In this document: positions 8,878 through 18,145 of the stretch, piece after piece
Layout: each line of letters begins with the position of its first letter
How positions within the stretch are numbered: position 1 is the stretch's first letter
From: Paraburkholderia sp. IMGN_8
Lineage (GTDB): Bacteria; Pseudomonadota; Gammaproteobacteria; Burkholderiales; Burkholderiaceae
NCBI RefSeq assembly: GCF_038050405.1
Contig: NZ_CP150901.1
Span: 2,666,001 to 2,730,000 of the forward strand
Reading direction: 5' to 3'
DNA: 64,000 bases
Notes under the pieces: generated by a model
What the model was told of the DNA's origin: nothing
Database searches by the model: none
The model's input: only the letters and a program-made list of their open reading frames with translations
Position numbers and translations under genes: made by a program

Positions 8878-9843
8878 TCAGTCCTCGGCCAGTTCCTCGC
8901 CGACGCTTTTGGTCTCGTCGTCCGGCGGCGCAATGCCGAGCGCCTTGTCCCACTGCGGTTCGCGCAGATAGCGCGCACGCAGGAAGTCGACGAAAGCCTT
9001 GACCTTGGTGGTCGAGCGGTGCGACGCGGGATATACCGCCGACAGCCACAGCGGCGGCGCAGCGTACTCCGGCAGCACCCGTTCGAGGCGATGCTCCAGC
9101 AGATCGGCAGCCGCGACCATGGTCGGCAAATAAACGACGCCCGCGCCGGCTCGCGCGAACTCCAGCAAGAGGTGCACGCTATTGGTTTTCAGCACCGGAT
9201 TCAGCGCGATTTCGAAGCATTCGTTGCCGCGCATCAGCGGCCACTTGTCGCCCCACGGATAGTACGAATAGCGGGCGAAATCGTGCCGAAGAAGGTCGAG
9301 CGGTGTTTCGATCAGCGGCTCTTCCTTCAGATAGCCGGGCGCGGCGCACAGCACGCCGCGCACCGGGAACAGACGCCGCTCGACCAGCAGATTGGAGGCC
9401 GGCGGATAAATTTGCAACGCCAGATCGAAGCCTTCCTGAACCGGATCGATGACCCGGTCGTTCACAGTCACGACGAACTCCACGCGTGGGTACGCGGCGC
9501 GGAATTCGATCAGCGTCTGCGAAAAGTGTCCGAGTGCGAAGCCCGGCAGCACGTGGACGTTGAGCGTGCCGGCCAGCGCTTGCGGGTCGCCCCGCGAGCG
9601 TCCGGACAGATCGTGGACTTTGTTGACCAGTTCGGCGCACTCGCGGTAATAAGTCTCGCCCAGTTCCGAAAGGCGCACGGCCCGCGTCGAACGATGAAAG
9701 AGCGGCACGCCGAAATGGTCTTCAAGTTGCTTGACGCGCGAGGTCACCACCGATTTGGCAACGCCCAGCTGGCGCGCGGCGCCGGCAAAGCTCTGCGCTT
9801 CCGCGGCCCGCACGAACGCTTCCATCGACATGAAGAGGTCCAT
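8878..9843 (-). CDS. LysR-type transcriptional regulator
   Basis: Regulator of 321 residues with an N-terminal winged helix-turn-helix (MEAFVRAAEAQSFAGAARQL...KSVVTSRVKQLEDHFGVPLF) and a LysR effector-binding domain from about residue 90. It lies upstream of, and on the same strand as, the hydroquinone cleavage/transport operon, with 164 bases between. That is unlike the usual divergent layout, so control of the operon is plausible but not proven. The C-terminus carries a short acidic tail (DDETKSVGEELAED). Confidence 0.88.
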   Translation of the reverse strand: MDLFMSMEAFVRAAEAQSFAGAARQLGVAKSVVTSRVKQLEDHFGVPLFHRSTRAVRLSELGETYYRECAELVNKVHDLSGRSRGDPQALAGTLNVHVLPGFALGHFSQTLIEFRAAYPRVEFVVTVNDRVIDPVQEGFDLALQIYPPASNLLVERRLFPVRGVLCAAPGYLKEEPLIETPLDLLRHDFARYSYYPWGDKWPLMRGNECFEIALNPVLKTNSVHLLLEFARAGAGVVYLPTMVAAADLLEHRLERVLPEYAAPPLWLSAVYPASHRSTTKVKAFVDFLRARYLREPQWDKALGIAPPDDETKSVGEELAED

Positions 9844-10511
9844 GTTGTCTCCTGTGGCCGCTGTGCCCGCGGCCTGCTATGCGGCTGAAGTGTAATCCTG
9901 TTTGCGAGGTGTTGCGCCGCGCGAGAAACTCGTGCTTTCAGCGCGCTTACGAGAAAGCCGGCATGCTCCGCGCATCGAAAAATCGGCAAAACTGAGACGC
10001 ACGGTCAAGCGAACCGTGGAAATGCTGAAATAATCGAACCCAATTGGAACAAGCTCGGTGTGCTGGATCAGATCGTCGCTTTGCTTGAAGTGGCTGAGCA
10101 GGACGCCGGGACGGAGTTCGCGCGAGAGGCGGAAGAAGTGGTGAGCTAACGGCGGATGCTCTGGTGTCGCGAAGCACACGCACCCACCCTTCCGTTCGCC
10201 AGGTATAGCAAAGCGGTTGTGTAAAACGTATGTTCGACGCCGGTCAAAAAAAGCCGGCGCGAAGCCGGCTTAAGAAGTCCCGGCCGAGGGCGACCAGAAC
10301 CTGAGAGACGTATTCGCGATGATCGGTGGCCCCGTCATCCCTATCAGCGGGAACGGTTCCCCGCTTGGTCGTTATGATGAACGGCGCCCCCGATGGTCTC
10401 TTTTCTCGTCGCTCGCCGTTCAACGCTATTCTTCTATGGGTGGCCGGCGGGGTGTGTGCGGCGGCGCACAATCCATCGCGACATTCGCGGCGCGCTCACG
10501 CGTCTTGCGAC
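9844..10511. other. Intergenic stretch with one transcription terminator and a possible gene remnant
   Basis: No convincing gene. The plus strand from about 9985 to 10149 is open without a start codon and ends with a plausible amphipathic stretch (LDQIVALLEVAEQDAGTEF...) and TAA, so it may be the 3' relic of a lost gene. A reading frame on the opposite strand covers much of the same region and looks less protein-like. The part next to the MotB-like gene holds its terminator. The promoter of the LysR gene should lie just upstream of its start. Confidence 0.4.
10244..10271 (-). terminator. Rho-independent terminator of the MotA/MotB/FliG-like operon
   Basis: On the minus strand an AGCCGGC arm, a short TTCGC loop and a GCCGGCT arm are followed by a run of T, the classic intrinsic terminator. 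It lies about 240 bases downstream of the last gene of the motor-like operon and points the right way to end that transcript. Confidence 0.8.
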
Positions 10512-11222
10512 TCAATATTCCACGAGGATGGTCACGCGGCGATTCGCGGCTCGCGCCGCCGCGGCGTCGCCGATAATCAGGGGGAAATTGTCAGCCCTAC
10601 CGATCGCGGCCATCCTGTGGGCTTCGATTCCTTTGTCGGCGAAGAATCGAACTACCGCCCCTGCGCGTGCCGACGACAGCTCCCAGTTGGATTCGTATTT
10701 CGTCGTCGATATCGGCACACTGTCAGTGTGCCCCTCTACGAGGATGTTGTTTTTTGAATGGTCGCGCAGCACCACAGCGACCTGGCTCAACACGCCGAAA
10801 GATTCCGGCAACAAACGCGCGTCGCCCGAGTTGAACAGGATTTTCGCGTTGATTGCGATTTCAACGCCTTGTACGACATTCGAAATCGTAATCTGCCGTT
10901 TGTCCTGAAGCGGCGCTAACAACGATAGAAGCTGCCTCCTTGCGGCATCCGGCGCGCCCGGCGCAACGATAGGCGCGTCAGCGCTGCCGGTGCCCGTCAC
11001 CTCCTTCACTGCCTTCACCTCGTGATGCTCGAGCATCTTTATTTCAAGCTCTCTATTTTTCGCCAACTGCAGCACATAAAGCGCAAGGAACAACACCATC
11101 AGCGTGGTGATGAGGTCCGCGTAGGAAATCAGCCAGCGCCCGGACTGCTCCTCGGCATCGTCGCCTTTCCGATAGCCGGCGTTGTCTGACACAAGGCGCT
11201 TGTTACCCGAGGAGGTGTTCAT
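10512..11222 (-). CDS. MotB-like stator protein with OmpA-type peptidoglycan-binding domain
   Basis: Stator protein of 236 residues. One transmembrane helix (about residues 31-53) begins RWLISYADLITTLMVLFLAL, where Asp36 aligns with the proton-carrying aspartate of MotB. An OmpA/MotB C-terminal domain from about residue 113 contains GHTDSVP, NWELSSARA and NRRVTI, the peptidoglycan-binding motifs. It is the last gene of a three-gene minus-strand operon with a MotA homologue and a FliG-like protein. No other flagellar gene is nearby, so it may drive something other than the main flagellum. Both the family and the key Asp are clear. Confidence 0.88.
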   Translation of the reverse strand: MNTSSGNKRLVSDNAGYRKGDDAEEQSGRWLISYADLITTLMVLFLALYVLQLAKNRELEIKMLEHHEVKAVKEVTGTGSADAPIVAPGAPDAARRQLLSLLAPLQDKRQITISNVVQGVEIAINAKILFNSGDARLLPESFGVLSQVAVVLRDHSKNNILVEGHTDSVPISTTKYESNWELSSARAGAVVRFFADKGIEAHRMAAIGRADNFPLIIGDAAAARAANRRVTILVEY

Positions 11223-11303
11223 ACACGAAACGTCTATTTCCAGATTGCGTTTGAATGGGCCGGCAACATATCGCCAACTGATCGAGGCCGGGTTCGAGGT
11301 CGA

Positions 11304-12068
11304 TTAGCCCAGCAACTCAGCCGATCTTTCGCGGACGTCGCCCGCCAACCGGGTTTCGATCGTGTGGGGCGACTCCTTGCGTGATATCGCCAGCAAGCCA
11401 TCGAGGTATAAACGCCTGAAGCGCAACTCGCTGTCTACCTGCGCCCTTATCTTTCCGTATAGCGGCAGAAAGACCAGGTTCGCCAACGCGAGGCCGTAAA
11501 GCGTTGCCACGAAAGCGACGGCGATGCCTTGCCCGAGTTGCGCGGGCTCGAGCATATGGCCCGTTACCTGAATCAGGCCGAGCACGGCCCCCAGAATGCC
11601 GAACGTCGGCGCGTAACCACCCGCCTGCTGCCATATCCGCGCAGCCGCCATGTGATTGCGCTCATACGCATCCAGTTCTCTTTGCAAGGCGTCTTCGAGC
11701 ACGGCAGTCGATACACCATTTGCCAGAAGCTCCAATCCTCTTCTGGCAAACGGATTGATTCCGCCCGCCTCTATCGACTCGAACACCAGCATGCCGTTCA
11801 GCTTCGCCTGATCGCCCCACTCCAGCAGCACAGACAAGCTTTCCCGGTCGACCTGCCGCGCTTTCACAAAAGCCAGGCGCAGTTGCTTGACGCCGTCATA
11901 AAACCTGGCCCAGGTGTTCTGGATCATCACGGCGCCGAGGGTGCCGCCCAATACGATGACGAAGGCCTCCAGTTGAAAAAGCGAAGTGAAGTGCCCACCC
12001 TCGAGCGAGAATCCGATAACGATGGCCGCCACGCCGAACAATGCGCCAAATAGCGTCAAAAGATCCAT
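11304..12068 (-). CDS. MotA-like stator protein
   Basis: Inner-membrane protein of 254 residues with the MotA arrangement: two N-terminal helices (MDLLTLFGALFGVAAIVIGF and the segment ending VLGGTLGAVMIQ), a large cytoplasmic loop, then two helices including GILGAVLGLIQVTGHM and AVAFVATLYGLALANLVFLP. In MotA the loop contacts FliG and the last helices line the proton path with the MotB Asp. It lies between the FliG-like gene and the MotB-like gene. The order MotA-MotB fits a co-assembled stator. Confidence 0.88.
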   Translation of the reverse strand: MDLLTLFGALFGVAAIVIGFSLEGGHFTSLFQLEAFVIVLGGTLGAVMIQNTWARFYDGVKQLRLAFVKARQVDRESLSVLLEWGDQAKLNGMLVFESIEAGGINPFARRGLELLANGVSTAVLEDALQRELDAYERNHMAAARIWQQAGGYAPTFGILGAVLGLIQVTGHMLEPAQLGQGIAVAFVATLYGLALANLVFLPLYGKIRAQVDSELRFRRLYLDGLLAISRKESPHTIETRLAGDVRERSAELLG

Positions 12069-12140
12069 ACATCCTCTCGAACGGCCGTCCCAGCCATCGG
12101 GACCCGAAGTGAAAACAGCCTGCTATTCGTGCACCAGTTG

Positions 12141-13385
12141 TCAGGCACCCAGATTGGAAAGCGACGCTGCATTGGCCGCCGGGGATTTGATCGCTCGCAC
12201 GGTATCGAGGAAGCGCTCCTCGATCTCGGCAATCTCGAGCGGATCGATCTTGATGTCGCGCCGCATGACCCACGACACCTCTTTCTTCCTCGCCTCGGTC
12301 ATCACCGACAGCAGGCGCTCGGCAATGGGCTGGCCCTCCAACGCGGAGAGCAATTTCGCGAGATCATAGGTGTCGAAAGCGCTCACGGCTTCGAACAAGG
12401 TTCGCTGGTCGACAAACTCCAGATCGTCCAGCGATTTCAGGTCGCCTGGGCCACGAGAATTTCGTCGGGAAAAATACGTGACGCCCTTTTCCTCGACATA
12501 ATTCAATACCTTGGTCTTGCGAAACGCGAAGATATCCTCGGCGATTTCCCCGTGGGACAGCTTGTTGAGAATCAGCTTCTTCTCGACGCCGATCAGGGCT
12601 TCAAGATCGGCCAGCTCGATCAGTTCCAGCTCACTGCCAAGCGAGATGTCGAAATCGGGATCCGCCACCTGCTGGGCCCTCTCCGTGATCCGTACAGGAT
12701 CGAACGTAACAACCTGCCGGCTCGTTGCTCCGTCCTGCGCTGAATATCGCGCCGACGTGTTGGTCAGGCGATCGGACCGGCCCGGTTCGAGCGTGACGAG
12801 GTTGAGTTTCTCCATCCGCTTGAGCATGGCCATCACATGTGGACGTGAATGGCCGGCAATCGCATGGCACTTCTTGATGACTTCGGGCAGGGGCACCGAG
12901 AACTCCTCCCCTTGAGCACGGCGTGTGCGTCCATCCAGCTTGTCCGCGTTCTCGGCACCCGCCATCAGAGCCAGCACATGAGCATACGAAAGAACACCTG
13001 GCAGGAAATCAGCATGCGTATAGGTGGCAAGGACATCGTCCTTCTTCTTCACCCGTCGAATCATGGTGCGCACGATATGGCGAAGCAGCGGCGATACGCG
13101 CTCAAGCTCCTCTTCCACTACGTTTGCTGCGATGACGGTGAATTGACAGAAGCTAAGTGCTTTCGCGGTGTGCGCTCGCGGTTCGGACGGCAATAAGGCC
13201 GCTTCGCCAAAAAACTCGCCCTTTCCGAGCGTAGCGAGAATGATTTTCTTTTCGTCGCAATGAGTGGAGATTTCGACTTTGCCGTCCGCGATGACGTAGA
13301 TGACGGCATCGCCTGCGAAGCCTTCAGCATAGATGACTTCGCCCGGAGCCGCTGTTCGCGACCATGGCGATCGTTGGTGATTCAC
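12141..13385 (-). CDS. Cyclic-nucleotide-binding / HTH / FliG-C-like fusion protein
   Basis: Cytoplasmic protein of 414 residues with an unusual domain order. Residues about 10-110 form a cNMP-binding domain (GEVIYAEGFAGDAVIYVIADG, then the phosphate-cassette-like GEFFGEAALLPSEPRAHTAK with its Arg kept). Residues about 160-200 look like a Crp-type helix-turn-helix (EVIKKCHAIAGHSRPHVMAMLKR...). Residues about 315-398 align with the FliG C-terminal domain: VDQRTLFEAVSAFDTYDLAKLL against the FliG pattern hDDRxhQxhLRxVDxxxLAxAL, then LEIAEIEERFLDTV. It is first in an operon with MotA- and MotB-like genes. The inferred role is a ligand-gated rotor or switch part. The FliG match is from eye alignment only. 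Confidence 0.75.
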   Translation of the reverse strand: MNHQRSPWSRTAAPGEVIYAEGFAGDAVIYVIADGKVEISTHCDEKKIILATLGKGEFFGEAALLPSEPRAHTAKALSFCQFTVIAANVVEEELERVSPLLRHIVRTMIRRVKKKDDVLATYTHADFLPGVLSYAHVLALMAGAENADKLDGRTRRAQGEEFSVPLPEVIKKCHAIAGHSRPHVMAMLKRMEKLNLVTLEPGRSDRLTNTSARYSAQDGATSRQVVTFDPVRITERAQQVADPDFDISLGSELELIELADLEALIGVEKKLILNKLSHGEIAEDIFAFRKTKVLNYVEEKGVTYFSRRNSRGPGDLKSLDDLEFVDQRTLFEAVSAFDTYDLAKLLSALEGQPIAERLLSVMTEARKKEVSWVMRRDIKIDPLEIAEIEERFLDTVRAIKSPAANAASLSNLGA

Positions 13386-13885
13386 GATTTATTCCCCCGA
13401 AGAACTATTTTCTCGTTCAGCCCGCGCCTTGCTGACGCATAAACATGTCCGATGGTCCTGACTTATTTGACTGGATAACGACAAGCGATACGCAAATCTT
13501 TAACGCGCGCAATCATCAGATGTAATGGCGGGAATCAAACGCCATGGCGCAAACGTTTGGCAACCCTAGCCGGGGCTTCGGAGGACTGTGATTATTTTTC
13601 CCGCTCTGCCGGAAACCGGTGGAGATATGCCTGGAGGCGCATCCGCGATTCGACGATTCCGTTTTACTGTCGCAACGGTCACAGATTCAATACGGTCTAC
13701 GCCGCATCAGTGTCAGTCTGTGCGCTGCCACCCTGACCATTGACGCCACAGACTCGCCTTTCTCCGCCCAGAACCGCTTCTCCACGCTACCCGCTGTAGC
13801 ATGGCCCTACACAATGCAGGCGCGGGGATAAGACACATTGCGGGAATAGAAACAATGGACCAGAGACAAGAGACAAGAGGCCGTC
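13386..13885. other. Intergenic region, divergent promoters
   Basis: Separates the minus-strand motor-like operon from the plus-strand acyltransferase, so both promoters should lie here. It is somewhat less GC-rich near the motor-like operon start. I see no repeat, palindrome or convincing short gene in it. Confidence 0.4.
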
Positions 13886-15067
13886 ATGATCGGTTACTCC
13901 CCTGCCTTGATAAGCATCACCTTGCTGACGACCACGTTCGGGATATTCCAGCTATGGCAAGCACGGCCGAACGCCGCGCCAGCAAGTTCGCCGCTGGCAC
14001 GCAACGCCGAGATAAATGGGTTGCGCGCCTTTCTTGCGATCAATGTCGCCGTCAGTCACTTGCTGCGCACCCATAGAGCTATCGAGACAGGTGAATGGGA
14101 AGGCGTGATCGGCTATTTCGAGTCGTTTCCGCTCTTTTTTATGATCACGGGATTCATCTTTTGGGAAAAGGTCCTTAAGACCGGCACCAAGACCGATTGG
14201 TTGAAGTTGTATATAAGCCGTCTGTTTCGCATTGCTCCGATGTATTTGTTCGTCGTCGGCATCATGCTGTTTGTCGTCTTTGCGCGCACCGGTTTCACAC
14301 TGCACGAGTCGGCAAGCAGCGTCGCGTACCAGGTGCTGTGCTGGCTCGGGTTGGGCATCGTCGACGTGCCGCATACGGTGAACGGCCACCCGAGGGCTGA
14401 CCTGATCCTGGCCGGCGTCACGTGGACATTGCGCTGGGAGTGGTTCTTCTACGCGAGCCTGCCCGTGCTGGCTCTGCTATCCGGAAAGAAGACCCGCGTG
14501 CTCTTCCCGTTGCTCAGCCTGGCCGCCTGCCTGCTCGTCACGGCACTGACGAGCCACAAAACGGTGCCCATGTTCGCCTCTCTATACCTTGTCGGCATGA
14601 GCGCCGCGTCACTTCATCATACGGGCCACCGGCTTCATCTCGGCGACCGTGTTACGTCGCCTGCCGCGTTGTTTCTGCTTGCCGTCATGTTTGCCGCGCC
14701 GCATGCGTTCGAAGCGCTCTCCCCGATATCGGTCGCGTTCTATGCACTTTTCTTCTATCTGATCTGCTCCGGCTCTACACTTTTCGGCTTACTGACGAGT
14801 CGGGCCGCGCGGATGCTGGGACAAGTGAGCTATAGCATCTACCTTGCCCAAGGGCTGTTCCTCACGCTGCTCTTTTCCATTCCCGCAGTCCGCTCGTTCG
14901 CATTCGCCGGCGTGCCGGCATTTTGGCTTGTCGGTCTTGCGTATCTCGTTCTGCTCTGTGCGAGCGCATCGTTTTCATATCGATACATCGAAGCGCCATG
15001 CATCTCGCTCGGCAGGACGCTGCATCTCAGCGCACCTACCGGGATGCCCGCATCAGCGGGCGATTGA
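13886..15067 (+). CDS. Acyltransferase 3 family membrane protein (OafA/YrhL-like)
   Basis: Integral membrane protein of 393 residues with about ten hydrophobic helices. The family signature is present: EINGLRAFLAINVAVSHLLR (residues about 42-62), then FFMITGFIFWEKVL and YISRLFRIAPMY, and a late WTLRWEWFFYASLPVLALL. Such enzymes move acetyl or other acyl groups onto sugars of LPS, exopolysaccharide or Nod-type glycans in the inner membrane. It is a lone gene. The acceptor cannot be inferred from the neighbours. Confidence 0.85.
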   Translation: MIGYSPALISITLLTTTFGIFQLWQARPNAAPASSPLARNAEINGLRAFLAINVAVSHLLRTHRAIETGEWEGVIGYFESFPLFFMITGFIFWEKVLKTGTKTDWLKLYISRLFRIAPMYLFVVGIMLFVVFARTGFTLHESASSVAYQVLCWLGLGIVDVPHTVNGHPRADLILAGVTWTLRWEWFFYASLPVLALLSGKKTRVLFPLLSLAACLLVTALTSHKTVPMFASLYLVGMSAASLHHTGHRLHLGDRVTSPAALFLLAVMFAAPHAFEALSPISVAFYALFFYLICSGSTLFGLLTSRAARMLGQVSYSIYLAQGLFLTLLFSIPAVRSFAFAGVPAFWLVGLAYLVLLCASASFSYRYIEAPCISLGRTLHLSAPTGMPASAGD

Positions 15068-15101
15068 CTGCGATGCGCGAGCAACAGCAGTTAACGCGTC
15101 T

Positions 15102-17222
15102 TTAGTGCGGCACGTTCACCACCCCGTGGCTCACGCCGATCGCATTACTACCTGGATTCGCCACGATAGCCGGCAGGTTCGCCACGCTTAACGCTGGCGC
15201 GGCGCCCGGGGTGCCGCCACGCGGCACCGTGCGGATCACCTGCGACGGCGGCAGCGGCGTGCCGTTCTTCAGGTGGCTCCACATCTGGTTGAGCGCCTGG
15301 ATGTTGTAGTAGTGGACCGGGACGAAGCGTGTGTCGAAGCCCGGCACCCCGAGGAACGCGTCGAAGTGCTGTCCGTTCGTCACTTCGTAGAACGACAACT
15401 GGCTGCGCGAGCCTTCCCTCATGCTGTTCGCCGCAAGATACGCGCGCGAGGCATGATTCACCGGCACGAGTGCATCGCTGCGGCCCTGCACGATGATCGC
15501 GGGCTTTCCATGCAGGTTCGCATTCACGCGGATCGCTTCGACACTCGCCAGCATGCGCGGGTCCCGATTCGTCCATAACGCGCGCGCGCATGCCGCACCC
15601 GTGAAGCTTGCGTCGGGAGTCGCGAGCCGATGGTCGGCGCCACCTTGCGGCGTGACGTTGTAGACGAGACTGATGCCGTTGGTCGGCGGCACACCGTTAC
15701 CCAGCCCGAAGACCGTCAACATCGGCGAGACGGCCGGTGTAAAGCCCGCGCCGCCCGTTGCCGGGTTCGTTGTGCCGAAGCTGAAACCACACAGGTTGTC
15801 GATCACACTCGACCTCGTGTACGCATTGGCGTACGTCACGGCCACGGCCGGCACGGCCTGCGAGTCCCACATGGGTGCGTGCAGGAGGTCGGAATCGGCT
15901 TCATAGCCAGCGTCGTGCAGCAGCGCGAGCGCGTCGTTCGCCTGCGTTTGCGTGTCGCTGCCGCGCACGTAGCCTGCCGCTGCGAGCGACGTGCAGCGAG
16001 CCTGGCGGATAGCCGTCGTCGTCGCAGTGGGCAGCGCCGTCAGATACGGAGCGCCGGCGGCGGCCTCCGCGAGCGCGGCACACGGCTGGAGCAGGTTGGC
16101 GAGCGTCATGTAGTCCGCCAGCGGTTTGCCGGCTGCGGCGATACGCTGACCGCCCTCGATCACTTGCGCGTTCCCGCGTATCCGGACGTTGACCTGTGGT
16201 TCGCCGACGACCACCGCCGTGATCCACCCTCTCGTGTCCTGCTCGGCGGCCGCGAGCGACGCGCCACCGCCGTTGCTCACGGACGCCGCGATCGTGGTGA
16301 TGCTGCCCGGGCGGTAGCGCACGCCGTGATGCGACGAATCGGCGAGCGTTGCGAACTGCCGGTTCAAGGCCCAATAGGCGAATTTCACAGCCTCGAGCGT
16401 GTCCTCGCCCCATTCCTGTTCCGGATTCTGCTGCGAATGTGCGTGCTTGAACGCATAGCGGTTGGGGAAGTTCTGGTTGTACGTGGCCAACGTGCCCGCG
16501 GGTACGTTGGCGGTGAAGAGACTGTTGGGCCCGGCCGTGGCGGCGTCGGCGAGAACGCCGTCAATCAGCGTGACGAGACCGGTCCTCATCTCGTGCGCCC
16601 CGTTGCCAGTGCCCTTGTCGGTATAGGCGACGGCGCAGCCGCGCTTGAGCCCCCACTCACCAGCCGCCGAAATGGCGCCGTAGACCCCGCGCGAGCCCGA
16701 CGACGTAGCCGTGACAATGCACGGGTTCGCCGGGTCGAAGCTCGTTGGCACCTGAACGAGGAGACTCACGTTGTGCCGGCCACTGCCGTCGTCGGCATAT
16801 GCGAGGTATTCGGTGCCGGCAATTTTTCCTTCGCCGAGGGTGTCGTTGCCGTACAGATCGACATTGGGTCCCCAGAATCGACCGTAGCCGCCCTTTGCCG
16901 TCATGTCGACGAGCGCGCGGTAATTCGACCAGATCGCAAGCCGCCGCAACTCGGCTGCCGTCGGGCTCGCCGGGTTCGCAATAGCGGGTGCAGGCCCCGC
17001 GAGTCCGGTTTTGCCGAGGCCGGCGGTCAGCAGGTCATCGCTGACGCCGTCATACGTGGTTGTCCTGAGGCTGCTTGCCACGACGAACGGCGGCAGCCTA
17101 TGCACGGCTGAGCGGCCGCCGTCGTGATCGTCGGCACGCGCTGCGGGGGCGAGCGCTACGGCCACTATCGCCGCACTGAGCATTGCCGCTTTAATCCGGG
17201 CTGCGATCGGGATGTCTTTCAT
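15102..17222 (-). CDS. D-(-)-3-hydroxybutyrate oligomer hydrolase
   Basis: Exported esterase of about 706 residues that cuts 3-hydroxybutyrate oligomers released from poly-3-hydroxybutyrate. The signal peptide reads IKAAMLSAAIVAVALAPAARAD. The nucleophile-type motif SVSNGGGASLAAAEQD and the wording GGADHRLATPDASFTGAACAR are those of the 3HB-oligomer hydrolase family (PF10605). A late IIVQGRSDALVPVNHASRAY looks like an alpha/beta-hydrolase acid region. I chose the ATG with an AAGGAGA upstream; another ATG lies six codons before it. A single-gene unit, end to end with the acyltransferase. Confidence 0.85.
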   Translation of the reverse strand: MKDIPIAARIKAAMLSAAIVAVALAPAARADDHDGGRSAVHRLPPFVVASSLRTTTYDGVSDDLLTAGLGKTGLAGPAPAIANPASPTAAELRRLAIWSNYRALVDMTAKGGYGRFWGPNVDLYGNDTLGEGKIAGTEYLAYADDGSGRHNVSLLVQVPTSFDPANPCIVTATSSGSRGVYGAISAAGEWGLKRGCAVAYTDKGTGNGAHEMRTGLVTLIDGVLADAATAGPNSLFTANVPAGTLATYNQNFPNRYAFKHAHSQQNPEQEWGEDTLEAVKFAYWALNRQFATLADSSHHGVRYRPGSITTIAASVSNGGGASLAAAEQDTRGWITAVVVGEPQVNVRIRGNAQVIEGGQRIAAAGKPLADYMTLANLLQPCAALAEAAAGAPYLTALPTATTTAIRQARCTSLAAAGYVRGSDTQTQANDALALLHDAGYEADSDLLHAPMWDSQAVPAVAVTYANAYTRSSVIDNLCGFSFGTTNPATGGAGFTPAVSPMLTVFGLGNGVPPTNGISLVYNVTPQGGADHRLATPDASFTGAACARALWTNRDPRMLASVEAIRVNANLHGKPAIIVQGRSDALVPVNHASRAYLAANSMREGSRSQLSFYEVTNGQHFDAFLGVPGFDTRFVPVHYYNIQALNQMWSHLKNGTPLPPSQVIRTVPRGGTPGAAPALSVANLPAIVANPGSNAIGVSHGVVNVPH

Positions 17223-17601
17223 CCGTGTCTCCTTGTCCATTGTTCGAATGCGACGCGCCACGCACTGCGAGAACCATCGTGCAGCGTTGGATCACGGTGC
17301 CACTAGACATTAGAACGTCGGAGGCGCAGTTTCAATGAAGGTTTTCGCCCGACCGCCAGGTTCTCGGCGGTTTGCGGACATTCAAGGCTGCCGATGCTCA
17401 CCTCGCGACTTGAGCGTAAATATAGTCAAAGCTCGTTAATCCAGGCAGTCGACCGTAGCTTTGACATGCGGGTGCGATTAGACAAGGCGGCGTGCTAGTG
17501 AGAAAGAAAGGACCGGTTCGCACGGCAATACTCTATCTCATGTCCAATCACATCCTTGCGCGCCTTGCATGTGTTCCAGAGCGCACTACGGAGAACGCAC
17601 G
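17223..17601. other. Intergenic region between divergent genes
   Basis: Lies between the oligomer hydrolase (minus) and a small secreted-protein gene (plus). It must hold both promoters. It is visibly lower in GC around 17400-17450. No gene, hairpin with T-run, or repeat was seen. Confidence 0.4.
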
Positions 17602-17952
17602 ATGAACGCGATCAGATTTCCGTGGTTCCGAACCGGCTACGTCGCCGTAGCCGTTTGCCTGACGATCGGTGCATCGTGCACGCTGCCGGGACCCGGCCTG
17701 ATGCGGGCGTTCATGACTGTCGGAACGGACGTTCAGCTGCCGCTCGAACGCATCGCCGCAGATAACCGGGAGCCTGCACAAGTCACCGACCTGCCGGAAC
17801 CGCTGCACACTTCCGCTTCGGAATCCGCGCATGCGCAATCGTCGATTCATTCGTGGCAGGAGAGCAGCCACCGCGCGGACGCCAATGCGCGCGCACCACG
17901 TCATACGCCCGGCTATCAGCGAACGATTACGGATTTCAAGTACTGGACGTAA
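17602..17952 (+). CDS. Small secreted or membrane-anchored hypothetical protein
   Basis: Unrecognised protein of 116 residues. It begins with a hydrophobic helix (GYVAVAVCLTIGASCTLPG), so it is probably exported or anchored. The cysteine in GASC could be a lipidation site. The rest is hydrophilic and rich in Ser, His and Arg, with no known domain. The chosen ATG has GGAG eight bases upstream. A clear terminator follows about 90 bases after the stop, which supports a real transcript. Confidence 0.55.
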   Translation: MNAIRFPWFRTGYVAVAVCLTIGASCTLPGPGLMRAFMTVGTDVQLPLERIAADNREPAQVTDLPEPLHTSASESAHAQSSIHSWQESSHRADANARAPRHTPGYQRTITDFKYWT

Positions 17953-18038
17953 TGGTGCGGCGAGTCGGCGTTGATGGCGCGGATTGAAACGCATCTTGCC
18001 GAAGCGTGCTGCTGTGTGTGAGTTTTGAGGTTCGATCG

Positions 18039-18066
18039 GCGCCGCCCGGATGAGCGGCGCTTTTTT
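18039..18066 (+). terminator. Rho-independent terminator
   Basis: A perfect 7-base-pair stem (GCGCCGC / GCGGCGC) with an eight-base loop is followed by six T on the plus strand. It ends the transcript of the small secreted-protein gene. Confidence 0.85.
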
Positions 18067-18145
18067 ATTCTCGACCGGATGCCGAGGCAACGCTCGTGCG
18101 GACGACGACGCCAGCCAGCGCAAGCCGCGCGAGAAAGAAGCGAAA

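Noticed and set aside
10512..12068. MotA/MotB-like pair as part of a Zorya defence system
   Set aside because: Zorya needs ZorC/ZorD-type genes with helicase or nuclease domains, and its ZorA has a long coiled tail. Here the proteins have ordinary MotA/MotB length and a FliG-like partner.
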